Shown: positions 1-7,819 of the stretch, one piece after another
How the letters are laid out: each line of letters opens with the position of its first letter
How positions within the stretch are numbered: position 1 is the first letter of the stretch
Notes under the pieces: model-generated
What the model was told of the DNA's origin: nothing
The model's input: the letters and a program-made list of their open reading frames with translations, nothing else
The model's database searches: none
NCBI GenBank assembly: GCA_031257075.1
Contig: JAIRPM010000169.1
Span: forward strand, 1-33,192
DNA: 33,192 nucleotides
Direction: 5' to 3'
Origin: Spirochaetaceae bacterium
Lineage (GTDB): Bacteria; Spirochaetota; Spirochaetia; Treponematales; Breznakiellaceae
Program-made: the position numbers and the translations under genes

Positions 1-370
1 TTGTCCCCTGATTAAACAAATCTATTCCGCCGCCATAATGAGCGTATATTAATTTTTTTAATTCAAGTTCTTTGAAGTTCCGCAAAAAATAGAGCGCAAA
101 CGCCGATGAATTTTTTTCGGCATCATCAACGGCGTCATCGCAGTTGCAAAACACTGTTTTGTCTTTCCAAATACTTTTATCATACATTGAAAGTTCTTTT
201 TCGATGTCTTCATACCGCGTATAAAACTCATCATTATTCGATTTTTGCGCCTTTTGCAATATATCTTTCAGAGATACATTCCGTTCTTCCAATGAGGGCG
301 TTGTTCGTTTTACTATTTTTACCGTCTGATTTTTATCATCTGTTTTTATAAACATTTCTTTTTCAAACAT
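1..370 (-). CDS. EcoRI-family adenine-specific DNA methyltransferase, N-terminal part (cut by window edge)
   Basis: The reverse strand is open from an ATG at 370 to the left edge, giving the first 123 residues. The product resembles the EcoRI methylase-like family (PF13651), which transfers a methyl group from S-adenosylmethionine to adenine in DNA. Family-like segments are DEFYTRYEDIEKEL (about residues 48-61), the CNCDD box (about 75-79) and a following FALYFLRNF...LKKLI stretch. The catalytic and SAM-binding motifs would lie beyond the edge and cannot be checked. A GGAG lies 7 nt before the ATG and supports this start. A consensus promoter (448-476) and an XRE regulator lie upstream on the same strand, so this may be the modification half of a restriction-modification system. 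No nuclease is visible. Base composition is more AT-rich than most of the window. Recognition rests on remembered family sequence. Confidence 0.72.
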   Translation of the reverse strand, partial: MFEKEMFIKTDDKNQTVKIVKRTTPSLEERNVSLKDILQKAQKSNNDEFYTRYEDIEKELSMYDKSIWKDKTVFCNCDDAVDDAEKNSSAFALYFLRNFKELELKKLIYAHYGGGIDLFNQGT

Positions 371-419
371 TTGAAGGCTCCAGAGAGGCTTGAACTATAT
401 AAATGTATTCTTTTTCCAT
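363..419 (-). CDS. Possible 18-residue peptide overlapping the methyltransferase start
   Basis: An ATG at 419 opens MEKEYIYIVQASLEPSNV and ends in TGA at 365-363, overlapping the methyltransferase start by 8 nt in a different frame. It lies on the transcript expected from the promoter at 448-476. It could be a leader peptide coupled to methyltransferase translation. It could also be the stump of a lost gene: the YIYIVQAS start recalls GIY-YIG or T5orf172-type proteins, but this is a weak impression from 18 residues. The Shine-Dalgarno site is poor (GAAAGATGG). Confidence 0.25.
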   Translation of the reverse strand: MEKEYIYIVQASLEPSNV

Positions 420-447
420 TTTTGCCATCTTTCAATGGTTTTGGCTC

Positions 448-476
448 ATTATACCTCTGTTTTTTAATGCGTTCAA
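448..476 (-). promoter_or_regulatory. Sigma-70 promoter for the methyltransferase
   Basis: On the reverse strand TTGAAC is followed by a 17-nt spacer and a perfect TATAAT. The predicted transcript starts near 441, which gives the methyltransferase a leader of about 70 nt. The gene can therefore be expressed independently of the upstream regulator. Confidence 0.7.
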
Positions 477-511
477 GACTGTGTTTTGTGTGGTTTTTTT
501 GAAGAGCCGCT

Positions 512-838
512 TTACTTTTTTAGCCTGTCAAACGCCGAGTCAAACTCATAGGAGACTTTTTTCAAAAATTCAGATTTAACGGCATCAAACACCGTGCCTG
601 CGGCGGCGGGCTTTTCGGTTTGCGCCGCCGTTTCGTCATAAAATAACTGATAGGCTTCAATATCCAAGGCGCGGGCAAGTTTCCCAATAAAGGCAAACGA
701 CGGCTTTCCACTCCCGCTCTCAATCTGCCTTATATAAGAATGCGCGGCATTGCACCGTTCCGCGAGGATTTTTTGAGAAAATCCCCGCGTCCGCCGCCAT
801 TTCTTTACATTGAGAACAAAAAGCCTGTCCAAATCCAT
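512..838 (-). CDS. XRE-family helix-turn-helix regulator
   Basis: This 108-residue DNA-binding protein has an N-terminal Cro/C1-type HTH (about residues 8-65). SQKILAERC forms the first helix region, and SYIRQIESG is the typical recognition-helix stretch. The tail (about 70-108) is rich in Ala, Lys and Phe and has no recognised domain. It is encoded 141 bp upstream of, and in the same direction as, the EcoRI-type methyltransferase, so it could be a controller protein of a restriction-modification locus. It is longer than typical C proteins (about 80 residues), so a phage-type or general regulator is also possible. The ATG at 838 gives a normal N-terminus. Two inverted repeats lie in its upstream region (857-876 and 906-922). 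Confidence 0.8.
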   Translation of the reverse strand: MDLDRLFVLNVKKWRRTRGFSQKILAERCNAAHSYIRQIESGSGKPSFAFIGKLARALDIEAYQLFYDETAAQTEKPAAAGTVFDAVKSEFLKKVSYEFDSAFDRLKK

Positions 839-856
839 TTTTGTATTCTATAGGCA

Positions 857-876
857 TCTCTTTTTTATATGAGAGA
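857..876. promoter_or_regulatory. Inverted repeat upstream of the XRE regulator (candidate operator)
   Basis: TCTCT and AGAGA form perfect 5-bp arms around an AT-rich 10-bp centre. The site lies 19 bp before the regulator ATG, where autoregulation by an XRE protein would be expected. The arms are short, so chance cannot be excluded. Confidence 0.35.
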
Positions 877-905
877 CACTTTACACATACATAAAAATAC
901 GATAT

Positions 906-922
906 GTTCGTTATAGGCGAAC
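906..922. promoter_or_regulatory. Inverted repeat between the regulator and the glycosyltransferase
   Basis: GTTCG and CGAAC are perfect 5-bp arms separated by 7 bp. The site lies in the divergent region shared by the XRE regulator and the GT2 gene, 45 bp before the GT2 start. Confidence 0.3.
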
Positions 923-967
923 TTTATTTGGATATGAAGCCGAAAGTTTGTCGAAAAAGGCCAAAAT

Positions 968-1867
968 ATGGAAGAAAATCAAAACGGCATTTCTGTTATT
1001 ACCTGTTCGGTAAATCCGCACCTGTGCGCTCAAATGGCGGAAAGTGTAAAAAATACGATAGGAACCGCATTTGAGACAATCATTTTTGACAACCGGGAAA
1101 AGAACCTCGGCATTTGCCAAGCCTATAATTACTGCGCGTCAAAAGCCCGGTTTCCTTATTTGTGTTTTGTTCATGAAGATGTAATACTGCCAACGCCCAA
1201 CTGGGGAATGAGTATGGTACGGTTTGCCGAAAGGACGCCGGATTGCGGTGTTATAGGATTTGCCGGCGGAACAACGGCAAAAAAAAATTTTATGAGTTGG
1301 GAATTTGGTCCCAAAGGGCGCTACCGCTATTATGACTCAATGTATGGCGGCAGGGCGCACTCTTTTGACGATTTGAGTTATAAATACAACAATCCCGAAA
1401 ACGAGGAGTTTGCCAAAGTGATTACATTGGACGGGTTGTTTTTGTTTGTGAGCAGTGATGTATGGAAAGAGCGCCCATTTGATGAAAAGCGCATCAAAGG
1501 CTTTCATTTTTATGACGCTGATTTTTCGTTTGGTATAGCGCAAAAGCGGCAAAATTATGTTTGCTTGACGGCGGACATATATCATTTTTCCGGCGGGAAT
1601 CCTGACAGAACATACTTTGAAAATGCCCGGATTTTTCAAAAGAAATGGAAACAATCACTGCCTCAAAACATAGGCAGCCAAAAAATAACTCTGCAGGAGG
1701 AAGTAGATAATGCGTTGTATTTATGTATTCAATCGCTCCGGCAAGGCTTTACATTAAAAGAAAGTATTAGGCATTTGATAGAAATTAACGGTGTATGGTT
1801 CATTTTGCTAATCTGTATGTTAATGCCGGTAAAGATAGTCAAAAAGATAATGAGACTTGCCCGGTAA
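968..1867 (+). CDS. GT2-type glycosyltransferase, single C-terminal membrane helix
   Basis: This 299-residue protein resembles glycosyltransferase-like family PF13712 (GT-A fold). The N-terminus reads SVITCSVNP, followed by an IIFDNR strand, LGICQAYNYCASKA, and an acidic box FVHEDVIL (about residue 68) in the position of the metal- and nucleotide-sugar-binding DxD. The last 27 residues form a hydrophobic helix (VWFILLICMLMP) followed by basic residues, suggesting attachment to the inner face of the membrane. Sugar donor and acceptor cannot be deduced. AAGG lies 9 nt before the ATG. The gene is divergent from the XRE regulator and shares its AT-richer composition. An A9 run at 1279-1287 lies within the coding region. 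Confidence 0.75.
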   Translation: MEENQNGISVITCSVNPHLCAQMAESVKNTIGTAFETIIFDNREKNLGICQAYNYCASKARFPYLCFVHEDVILPTPNWGMSMVRFAERTPDCGVIGFAGGTTAKKNFMSWEFGPKGRYRYYDSMYGGRAHSFDDLSYKYNNPENEEFAKVITLDGLFLFVSSDVWKERPFDEKRIKGFHFYDADFSFGIAQKRQNYVCLTADIYHFSGGNPDRTYFENARIFQKKWKQSLPQNIGSQKITLQEEVDNALYLCIQSLRQGFTLKESIRHLIEINGVWFILLICMLMPVKIVKKIMRLAR

Positions 1868-1909
1868 CCCGAACACGTCTATAAGAAATTAAGGGCTTGC
1901 CAAAGAGCC

Positions 1910-1945
1910 AATTTAATCAGCGTTGCCCTAAAGAATTTCCCAATT
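1910..1945. repeat. Dispersed intergenic palindrome, copy 1 (half-type)
   Basis: It contains TTAATCAGCGTTGCCCT, identical to the right arm of the best copy at 28329, followed by AATTTCCC. The left arm is not recognisable. It shares its extended right side with copy 3 at about 13604. Confidence 0.55.
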
Positions 1946-1961
1946 TTGCCGATAATTAATT

Positions 1962-3161
1962 ATGACCTCCAAAGTAACGCTGTTTTGCCGCTATGATAAA
2001 GTCCTATATCATGGCGGTGAGCAGCGTTTTCTTTTGCGCCGGTTAGGGGCGGTTTTTGTATGTGCGCTTGCCTTCCCGCTTTATGCCGCTGACTTTTCTA
2101 CGGGTACCGGAGACCTTTCGATAGGGGTTTCCGACCTTAGGCTTACGCAGGGGGCGGATGGCGGTTATCACCTGTATATCAGAAAAAAACCGGGCATTCG
2201 GTCTATTATGCTCTGTGAAACCACAAGCGACCCTACTATGGCGGAGCCGACGTACGCTTACCGCGCCCTTGAACCTAATCCGGTGAACGGCGATGAAAAA
2301 CGGATGCTTGACGGCAGATTCATAGCGGACGGGAAAAAAAATGTGTACCTTATGGACTCGACGGTTGATTATGTTCAGGCGCTGAGCGCCGAAGTTTTCC
2401 ATATATACATTCCCTATATTATTGTGTACGGTTATCCCGAAGGGCGGCATGGCGAAGTGTATGCGGGCAGCGGCACTTATTTGAACATACGCGCGTTTGC
2501 TAACCCGTACGGCGATTATTCCGGCGGGTTCAAGGACAATCCTTTTGAACTGCAGCCTGTGCAAAACCCGCTTGAAGGCCCTGCCGAACTCAATTATATG
2601 AAAGACGCCGAAGACGCGCTGGGCGCTTTGACGCGTTCAAGCGGCGGCGAACTGCGGAAATCCCGCGTTTCCACCGACCTTACCGCCATTATACGCGATA
2701 TTGTCCGTAAATCAAAAAATGACAACATAGACCTTGTTATAGCGCTTGATACAACATGGAGTATGTCAAAGGATATAGAACAGTTGAGCAAAGATTTGCC
2801 GGCGGCGCTGAGCGAACTGATGCAGGACTATTCAATGCTGCGCGTAGGGTTTGTGTTTTTCCGTGATTACCGCGAGCAGTATTTGACGAGGCCCGTTGAT
2901 TTTTCCAACGATGTAAGGAAAATTCAAACAACATTGAAAAATGTGAGGGCGGCGGGCGGCGGTGATATTCCTGAGGCTATCCATGAAGCGCTCTATGACG
3001 CGGTTACGAAATTAAATTGGCGCGGACTGGACAGGCACATAGTCCTTATTACTGACGCGCCGCCCCACATCCGCCCCCGCGGAAAAATTACCGCGCAAGA
3101 TGCCCTCGGCGCGGCTAAGACCAAAAATATTTATATAAACGCGATATTGCTTCCTCAGTAA
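1962..3161 (+). CDS. Secreted von Willebrand factor A domain protein
   Basis: The C-terminal half (about residues 255-399) is a vWA domain. It begins IDLVIALDTTWSMS, a metal-ion-dependent adhesion site of the DxTxS kind, and later has GGGDIPEAIHEAL and HIVLITDAPPH, the second and third metal-site regions of bacterial vWA proteins. The N-terminal half has no recognised domain. A hydrophobic stretch ending LYAADF looks like a signal peptide cut after LYA, so the protein is probably periplasmic or surface-exposed. The signal would be cleaner from a TTG at 2034 (residue 25), so the ATG at 1962 may be too early. It lies just upstream of the chemoreceptor, which has its own promoter. vWA domains bind proteins; the partner is unknown. 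Confidence 0.75.
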   Translation: MTSKVTLFCRYDKVLYHGGEQRFLLRRLGAVFVCALAFPLYAADFSTGTGDLSIGVSDLRLTQGADGGYHLYIRKKPGIRSIMLCETTSDPTMAEPTYAYRALEPNPVNGDEKRMLDGRFIADGKKNVYLMDSTVDYVQALSAEVFHIYIPYIIVYGYPEGRHGEVYAGSGTYLNIRAFANPYGDYSGGFKDNPFELQPVQNPLEGPAELNYMKDAEDALGALTRSSGGELRKSRVSTDLTAIIRDIVRKSKNDNIDLVIALDTTWSMSKDIEQLSKDLPAALSELMQDYSMLRVGFVFFRDYREQYLTRPVDFSNDVRKIQTTLKNVRAAGGGDIPEAIHEALYDAVTKLNWRGLDRHIVLITDAPPHIRPRGKITAQDALGAAKTKNIYINAILLPQ

Positions 3162-3166
3162 AAATG

Positions 3167-3195
3167 TAGACGGAGTGAACGTGTTGCTGTATACT
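3167..3195 (+). promoter_or_regulatory. Chemoreceptor promoter, predicted leaderless
   Basis: TAGACG, a 17-nt spacer and TATACT end 7 nt before the ATG at 3203. There is no Shine-Dalgarno site. The same -35, spacer and -10 recur before the ComFB gene at 17061. Confidence 0.55.
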
Positions 3196-3202
3196 TCCCG
3201 GT

Positions 3203-5257
3203 ATGGTTCAACAAGTCAAGGCTTTGCCCCCTGTCAAAAGACAGTCTTTTGCCGTACTCATAGTCGGAATGATGGCCGGCGGCGTTATTATCATTACCAC
3301 GCTTGTTTCGGCCTTGTTTTTAACGCGGTTCAGGGCGGTTTCGCTGAGGGCTGTGGAGAGCAGCGTCCGCGAGCAGGTGATGCATCTGCGTACCACCGTA
3401 AGCGCCCGCTGTGCCCAGTGGGCGGGGCTGGTAAAGCAGACTGCTGCCGCCGCCGCGCCTTTTATGGATGCGGACATAGTTGACCAGGATGCCCTGCACA
3501 ATCTTTTTGCCCGGATAAAAGCAACGCAGTCTGACATCGTACTGATTTATTGTTCAGGTAACGGTGTATGGTTTCATGAAGGCGGTTATGCCGTTTTTGA
3601 TACCGATTACCGTCCCAACGAAGACTGGGACAATACGGCGCGCGCGTGGTATAAAGGCGCGAAAGCGAAAAACGGCCAGATTTCATTTGCGCCGCCCTAC
3701 GTTGATGTTGTAACGCAAAAATTAACCACGGCTATTTCTATCAATGTGTATAATCAAGATGGAAATGATATCGGCATTGTGTCGGGCAATGTATCAATAG
3801 GATTTCTTGACGGGATGCTCAAAAACTTTGCTGTGTTTCCCGGGCAAGAAAGTTATTTTATTGACGCAAAAGGCCTGTATGTTACCAACCCTGATGCCGA
3901 GGCAGTGTTAAAAAAAGATTTCTTTGCCGACAAGAATTTTGAATCATACCGGCAGGATGTTTTGACTATGCAGTCAGGTTTTAGCAGGCTTTCGGGTGAT
4001 ACGCTTTTTTATTCCGTTTTTATTCCTGATGTTGACTGGTATCTTGTATCGCTGATTCCGGCAAAACAAATCTTTAAGGAAGTAAACAGTGTCGCGTTTA
4101 CAACCATCGCGTTATGTATCATCGCGGTTATCGTTGTTATTATCATTTCCTATTTTGGGGCGCGTTCGCTTGTTGCGCCGGTCAAAAAAGCGGTTGCGGC
4201 CGCAGCCGCTATTGCCCGCATGGATTTTTCGCGCACATACACAAAAATTCGTCGTGATGAAATCGGCGGTATTCAATATGCGCTGGAAAAGATACGTGAA
4301 AATATGCGCAGCGCGCTGGAAAAAATTAACAGCGAAGCGGAAAAAAATGCCGGCATTGTAAAAGATTTGCATAGCAAAATTGACGCATCGCAGGATGGCT
4401 TTACCGCGATAATAAAAAACATGGAAGCGGTCGGGCTTAAAACAAACAGCCAGCAGGATGCGGTTCATAGCACAGCGGAATCGGTTGACCGCATTGCTCA
4501 TTCTATTGAATCATTAAAAGAAGCGGTCGAAATTCAATCTCAAAATATTATGCGTTCATCGGAAGCGATAGAAGAAGTTGTGCGCCACATTGACAACGTG
4601 CGCTCGATTACCGATGATGCCCGGGAACTAACCAACAAACTTTTCAATTCTACCGGCGAAGGGCGTACAATGCTTACCGAACTTGCGAACGGCCTCTCCG
4701 GGCTTGCAAGCCAGTCGGCCGTGCTGGAGAATGCCAATGCAACGCTGGTGAACATTGCGGCGCAGACCAATCTGCTTGCGATGAATGCCGCCATTGAAGC
4801 GGCGCATGCGGGAGAGGCGGGTAAAGGGTTTGCCGTTGTCGCTTTAGAGGTGCGTAAACTTGCGGAATCGTCAAATAACGAATCGGTATCAATTTCCAAT
4901 GAAATTAAAACAATGCGCACATCTATTATGCGTATTCAAAAGATGTCTGAAAAAACACTTGCGATGATGGAAGGAATGTTTGCCGGCATTACGGGAATGA
5001 ATTTGTCGTTTGACAAGATGAATACCGCTGTTAGTGTTCAAGTAGAGAACGGCGGGCGTGTTTTGAGCGCGCTGGAACTGCTGCGCGCCGCCGCGGCACA
5101 GGTAAGCACCGGCTGTGACGAAATTCGCGGCGAAAGCGGCGTTATTCAAAATGCCATGTTCAAACTGGAAGAAATATCGCGTGAGGTTATAGAAAGCACC
5201 GGAAATGTGCGGGAAACCACCAATGAAATCAGCGCTTCCTTAAACGCGGGGGAATAA
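3203..5257 (+). CDS. Methyl-accepting chemotaxis protein with dCache sensor
   Basis: This 684-residue transmembrane chemoreceptor has a first membrane helix at about 16-41 and a periplasmic double-Cache domain at about 45-290 (with the RAWYKGAK and APPYVDVVT signature region). A second helix is at about 297-318 (TTIALCIIAVIVVIIIS), followed by HAMP and then a long coiled-coil signalling domain. The hairpin tip is visible near residue 520 (AAQTNLLAMNAAIEAAHAGE, then GKGFAVVALEVRKLAESS), where CheA and CheW bind. There is no CheR-tethering pentapeptide at the C-terminus (ends SLNAGE). Cache domains usually bind small metabolites such as amino acids or organic acids; the ligand here is unknown. 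The ATG lacks a Shine-Dalgarno site but sits 7 nt after a -10 element. Confidence 0.93.
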   Translation: MVQQVKALPPVKRQSFAVLIVGMMAGGVIIITTLVSALFLTRFRAVSLRAVESSVREQVMHLRTTVSARCAQWAGLVKQTAAAAAPFMDADIVDQDALHNLFARIKATQSDIVLIYCSGNGVWFHEGGYAVFDTDYRPNEDWDNTARAWYKGAKAKNGQISFAPPYVDVVTQKLTTAISINVYNQDGNDIGIVSGNVSIGFLDGMLKNFAVFPGQESYFIDAKGLYVTNPDAEAVLKKDFFADKNFESYRQDVLTMQSGFSRLSGDTLFYSVFIPDVDWYLVSLIPAKQIFKEVNSVAFTTIALCIIAVIVVIIISYFGARSLVAPVKKAVAAAAAIARMDFSRTYTKIRRDEIGGIQYALEKIRENMRSALEKINSEAEKNAGIVKDLHSKIDASQDGFTAIIKNMEAVGLKTNSQQDAVHSTAESVDRIAHSIESLKEAVEIQSQNIMRSSEAIEEVVRHIDNVRSITDDARELTNKLFNSTGEGRTMLTELANGLSGLASQSAVLENANATLVNIAAQTNLLAMNAAIEAAHAGEAGKGFAVVALEVRKLAESSNNESVSISNEIKTMRTSIMRIQKMSEKTLAMMEGMFAGITGMNLSFDKMNTAVSVQVENGGRVLSALELLRAAAAQVSTGCDEIRGESGVIQNAMFKLEEISREVIESTGNVRETTNEISASLNAGE

Positions 5258-5302
5258 CACTGATGAGGCTTGGGGCGCGGCCGCCGGTGTTTTATAGTTG
5301 CC

Positions 5303-5331
5303 CTGTCAAAACTAAAATTGTAGGATAATCT
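5303..5331 (+). promoter_or_regulatory. Ribokinase promoter, predicted near-leaderless
   Basis: CTGTCA, a 17-nt spacer and TAATCT end 6 nt before the ATG at 5338. An overlapping GATAAT at 5324-5329 is an alternative -10. There is no Shine-Dalgarno site. Confidence 0.4.
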
Positions 5332-5337
5332 TAACGT

Positions 5338-6219
5338 ATGAAAGTACTTGTTTTTGGTTCTATCAATATTGATATGATTTTTGAGGTAAATCATATTGTG
5401 CGCGAAGGTGAAACAATAGCGGGCGCAGGGCTGCGGCGGAGCGCCGGCGGCAAAGGCGCAAATCAGGCTGCGGCATTGGCGAAAGCCGGTATGGAAACAT
5501 GGATGGCGGGCAAAATAGGCGCGGACGGCGCTTTTTTGCGCGAACTGCTTGAATCCTATCGGGTGAACACCGCATATATACGGAACTATGAAGGTGCGAC
5601 AGGGCAGGCCATTGTTCAATTGGACAGCAAAGGCCAAAACGCCATAGTCTTGTATGCGGGCGGGAATGGCGCGATAAACGCGGGAGAAGTTGAATCAACA
5701 CTGGACGCTTTTGGCGCGGGCGATATCGTCGTGCTTCAAAATGAAATACCGGTAACCGGGCTTATTATGGAAAAAGCATACGAGCGCGGAATAATAATAG
5801 CGTTGAATCCGTCTCCCTTCGATGAACGCGCAAAAGCCCTGCCGCTGAACCGCGCCGGTATGCTTTTTGTCAACGAAATCGAAGGCGCGGCTTTGGCTGC
5901 CGCCGCGCCGGATATCCCCTATCCGGTTTTGCTTGATATGCTTGTCCGGCTTTTTCCGCGTTCTGAAATTATTTTGACCGCCGGGAAAGAAGGGGCGTAC
6001 TATGGCTTTGAAGGGGCGCGTGAAAAAGGCGAAATTGTCAAAGTGCCTGTTGCCGATACAACCGGCGCGGGCGATACTTTTTTGGGATACTTTGTTGCTG
6101 CCCGCGCGCGGGGATTTGCACCTGCCGCCGCGCTTGCCGCCGCCTGTAAAGCGTCGTCCATAGCTGTTTCCCGTCCCGGCGCTATGGAAGCAATACCGCT
6201 GGCTGCTGAAGTTTTTTGA
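5338..6219 (+). CDS. rbsK: Ribokinase-like PfkB-family sugar kinase
   Basis: This 293-residue kinase phosphorylates a sugar with ATP, most likely D-ribose to ribose 5-phosphate. It has the PfkB N-terminal signature GGKGANQAAALAKAG (substrate side, about residues 38-52), NPSPFD in the core, TAGKEGA, and the C-terminal signature DTTGAGDTF (about 240-248) with the catalytic Asp and anion hole. Length fits ribokinases (about 300). No ribose transporter is adjacent, and other PfkB sugars or nucleosides cannot be excluded. It is convergent with the flbB-like gene, with stop codons 3 nt apart. Confidence 0.82.
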   Translation: MKVLVFGSINIDMIFEVNHIVREGETIAGAGLRRSAGGKGANQAAALAKAGMETWMAGKIGADGAFLRELLESYRVNTAYIRNYEGATGQAIVQLDSKGQNAIVLYAGGNGAINAGEVESTLDAFGAGDIVVLQNEIPVTGLIMEKAYERGIIIALNPSPFDERAKALPLNRAGMLFVNEIEGAALAAAAPDIPYPVLLDMLVRLFPRSEIILTAGKEGAYYGFEGAREKGEIVKVPVADTTGAGDTFLGYFVAARARGFAPAAALAAACKASSIAVSRPGAMEAIPLAAEVF

Positions 6220-6222
6220 TAC

Positions 6223-6843
6223 CTATGGGCGTTCTTTCATTTTGCGCTGAAGTTCTCCGGCGCGCGCCGGGGGCATATTGCCGTTCATAAGCCAAACGGA
6301 AACCAGCGAAGCGCTCCCGGATTCTGCGGCTAGTTGTTCAACTTTGCGGAACAAGTCGAGAATGTCCTGGTCATCCATGGTTACAATGATATTCACAGCC
6401 GCATCGGGCGGCATATTGTTGAGCCATAACGCGGTTTGCGTAACGTTACGGTCTTGTATGGCGGCGGCATCTTCTTCGGCTTTGAGCGATTTTTCGCGCT
6501 CATCCAAGCCTTTTTGCCGCTGTTCGAGTTCGGCGGCCATTTGCTCAATTTCGCCTTGCCGCGTAGCCAGGTCGTTTTCAACCTTGTCCAGTTCGGCGCT
6601 GCGCAGGTCATGGGCTTCTATCAAAACAGCAAGCCGTTCAGCGTCCATATTGAGCATTTCGCCCGGCGTGAGCGGAGGCTGGCTGCGGTTGCCCAACTTC
6701 AAAAGGCGATAAACAGGCGCGATTATTGTTTTGATGTCAATTACATTGAGATAATCAAACCAGAGCAGTCCGCCTGCGGCGATTATGATTATCAAAAGAA
6801 GTAAAAGAATCGATTTGATAAGATTATTACCGCGGCTTGCCAT
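6223..6843 (-). CDS. flbB: FlbB-like spirochaetal flagellar protein
   Basis: This 206-residue protein has one N-terminal membrane helix (IKSILLLLLIIIIAAGGLLWF, about residues 9-29). A coiled coil follows (about 70-125, rich in E, K, Q and R). The C-terminal domain (ALWLNNMPPDAAVNIIVTMD...DILDLFRKVEQ) is of the MotE/MgtE-N kind. This architecture fits FlbB of Borrelia and Treponema, which builds the collar of the periplasmic flagellar motor. Here it lies outside any flagellar operon, 11 nt downstream of rnz, so a paralogue or generic MotE-domain protein is possible. The ATG at 6843 precedes a short basic stretch before the helix, as expected. Confidence 0.62.
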   Translation of the reverse strand: MASRGNNLIKSILLLLLIIIIAAGGLLWFDYLNVIDIKTIIAPVYRLLKLGNRSQPPLTPGEMLNMDAERLAVLIEAHDLRSAELDKVENDLATRQGEIEQMAAELEQRQKGLDEREKSLKAEEDAAAIQDRNVTQTALWLNNMPPDAAVNIIVTMDDQDILDLFRKVEQLAAESGSASLVSVWLMNGNMPPARAGELQRKMKERP

Positions 6844-6854
6844 GGTTTCCCCGC

Positions 6855-7781
6855 CTATTCCTCATACTCTATCGGAAAAACAGCCCGGTCGCGTGAGAGC
6901 ACCGTTTCTGGAAAGACCGCTTTTGCTTCGGTGAGCAGTTCTTTGAGGTTGTTTTCGTTGTAACGCGGGCTGTAATGAATGAGCGCCAGTTTTTTCACCT
7001 GCGCGCTGCGGGCTATCCGCGCTGCTTGTTCCGAAGTCATATGTTTTTTTTCAACAGCGCTCTCTTCCAAGTCGCGGGTGAACATTCCTTCGCATACAAA
7101 AAAATCCGAACCGCGCACTTCATCCGCAATCTGCGGAAAGTACAACGAATCGGTAACGAACGAGAATTTACGGCCTGCGCGCGGCGGCCCCATCACATCC
7201 GCAGGGGAAACTATGCGCCCATCCGCGGCTTCAACATCCTCGCCATGCTGAAGCCGCGACCAGAGCGGCCCCATCGGCACATTCAGTTCCAATGCCTTCT
7301 CTGGGAAAAATTCGCCGGGACGGTCATATTCTTCCAACGTCCAGCCAAGACAGGGTTTGGTATGGCGCAAATAAAAACAGCGGATATGGAAATCGTCAGT
7401 TTGATATACAACGCCCGGCGAAGATACTTCGCGGACAATAATTTCGTAGTTGATATACATATCCAGCACCTGTTTGCTCGTCTCAATATACTCGGCAATG
7501 CGCGGCGGCCCGTAAATATAGAGCGGTTCATCGCGGTCAACCTGCGAAGAAAGCATAAGAATGCCTGGGATGCCGGTAACATGGTCGGCATGGGTGTGGC
7601 TTACAAAGATAGCGGTGATTTTTTTCCATCGCAGATTAAGCCGGCGCAGACTAACCTGTGTCCCCTCGCCGCCGTCAAACAAAAATAATTCACCCTCCCT
7701 CCGTAACAGTACTGAAGTGAGATGACGGTTCGGCAGAGGCATCATACCGCCGGAACCCAAAATAAACGCTTCAAGGTTCAC
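6855..7781 (-). CDS. rnz: Ribonuclease Z (tRNA 3'-processing endonuclease)
   Basis: This zinc beta-lactamase-fold nuclease removes the 3' trailer of tRNA precursors. The 308-residue length is typical. Visible motifs are LFDGGEGTQ, the metal-binding SHTHADHVTGIPG (His62, His64, Asp66, His67), FVTDSLY with its aspartate, and C-terminal KHMTSEQAARIAR followed by LIHYSPRY with the last His ligand. The start is GTG at 7781 (MNLEAFILGSGG); no better start is in frame and the Shine-Dalgarno site is weak. It lies between the TPR gene and the flbB-like gene on the same strand, consistent with one operon. Confidence 0.9.
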   Translation of the reverse strand: MNLEAFILGSGGMMPLPNRHLTSVLLRREGELFLFDGGEGTQVSLRRLNLRWKKITAIFVSHTHADHVTGIPGILMLSSQVDRDEPLYIYGPPRIAEYIETSKQVLDMYINYEIIVREVSSPGVVYQTDDFHIRCFYLRHTKPCLGWTLEEYDRPGEFFPEKALELNVPMGPLWSRLQHGEDVEAADGRIVSPADVMGPPRAGRKFSFVTDSLYFPQIADEVRGSDFFVCEGMFTRDLEESAVEKKHMTSEQAARIARSAQVKKLALIHYSPRYNENNLKELLTEAKAVFPETVLSRDRAVFPIEYEE

Positions 7782-7819
7782 GTATTCAGTTTACCGTACC
7801 TTAAACACGAATTCAAGGT

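Noticed and set aside
2043..2564. A 173-codon minus-strand frame opposite the vWA gene
   Set aside because: It is a shadow of the vWA protein's N-terminal half with no family resemblance.
5226..5240. Seventh copy of the dispersed palindrome (AAATCAGCGCTT)
   Set aside because: It lies in chemoreceptor codons for EISAS and has no partner arm; chance match.
6975..7688. A 237-codon plus-strand frame opposite rnz
   Set aside because: It is fully antisense to a convincing RNase Z and has no recognisable domain or start signal.
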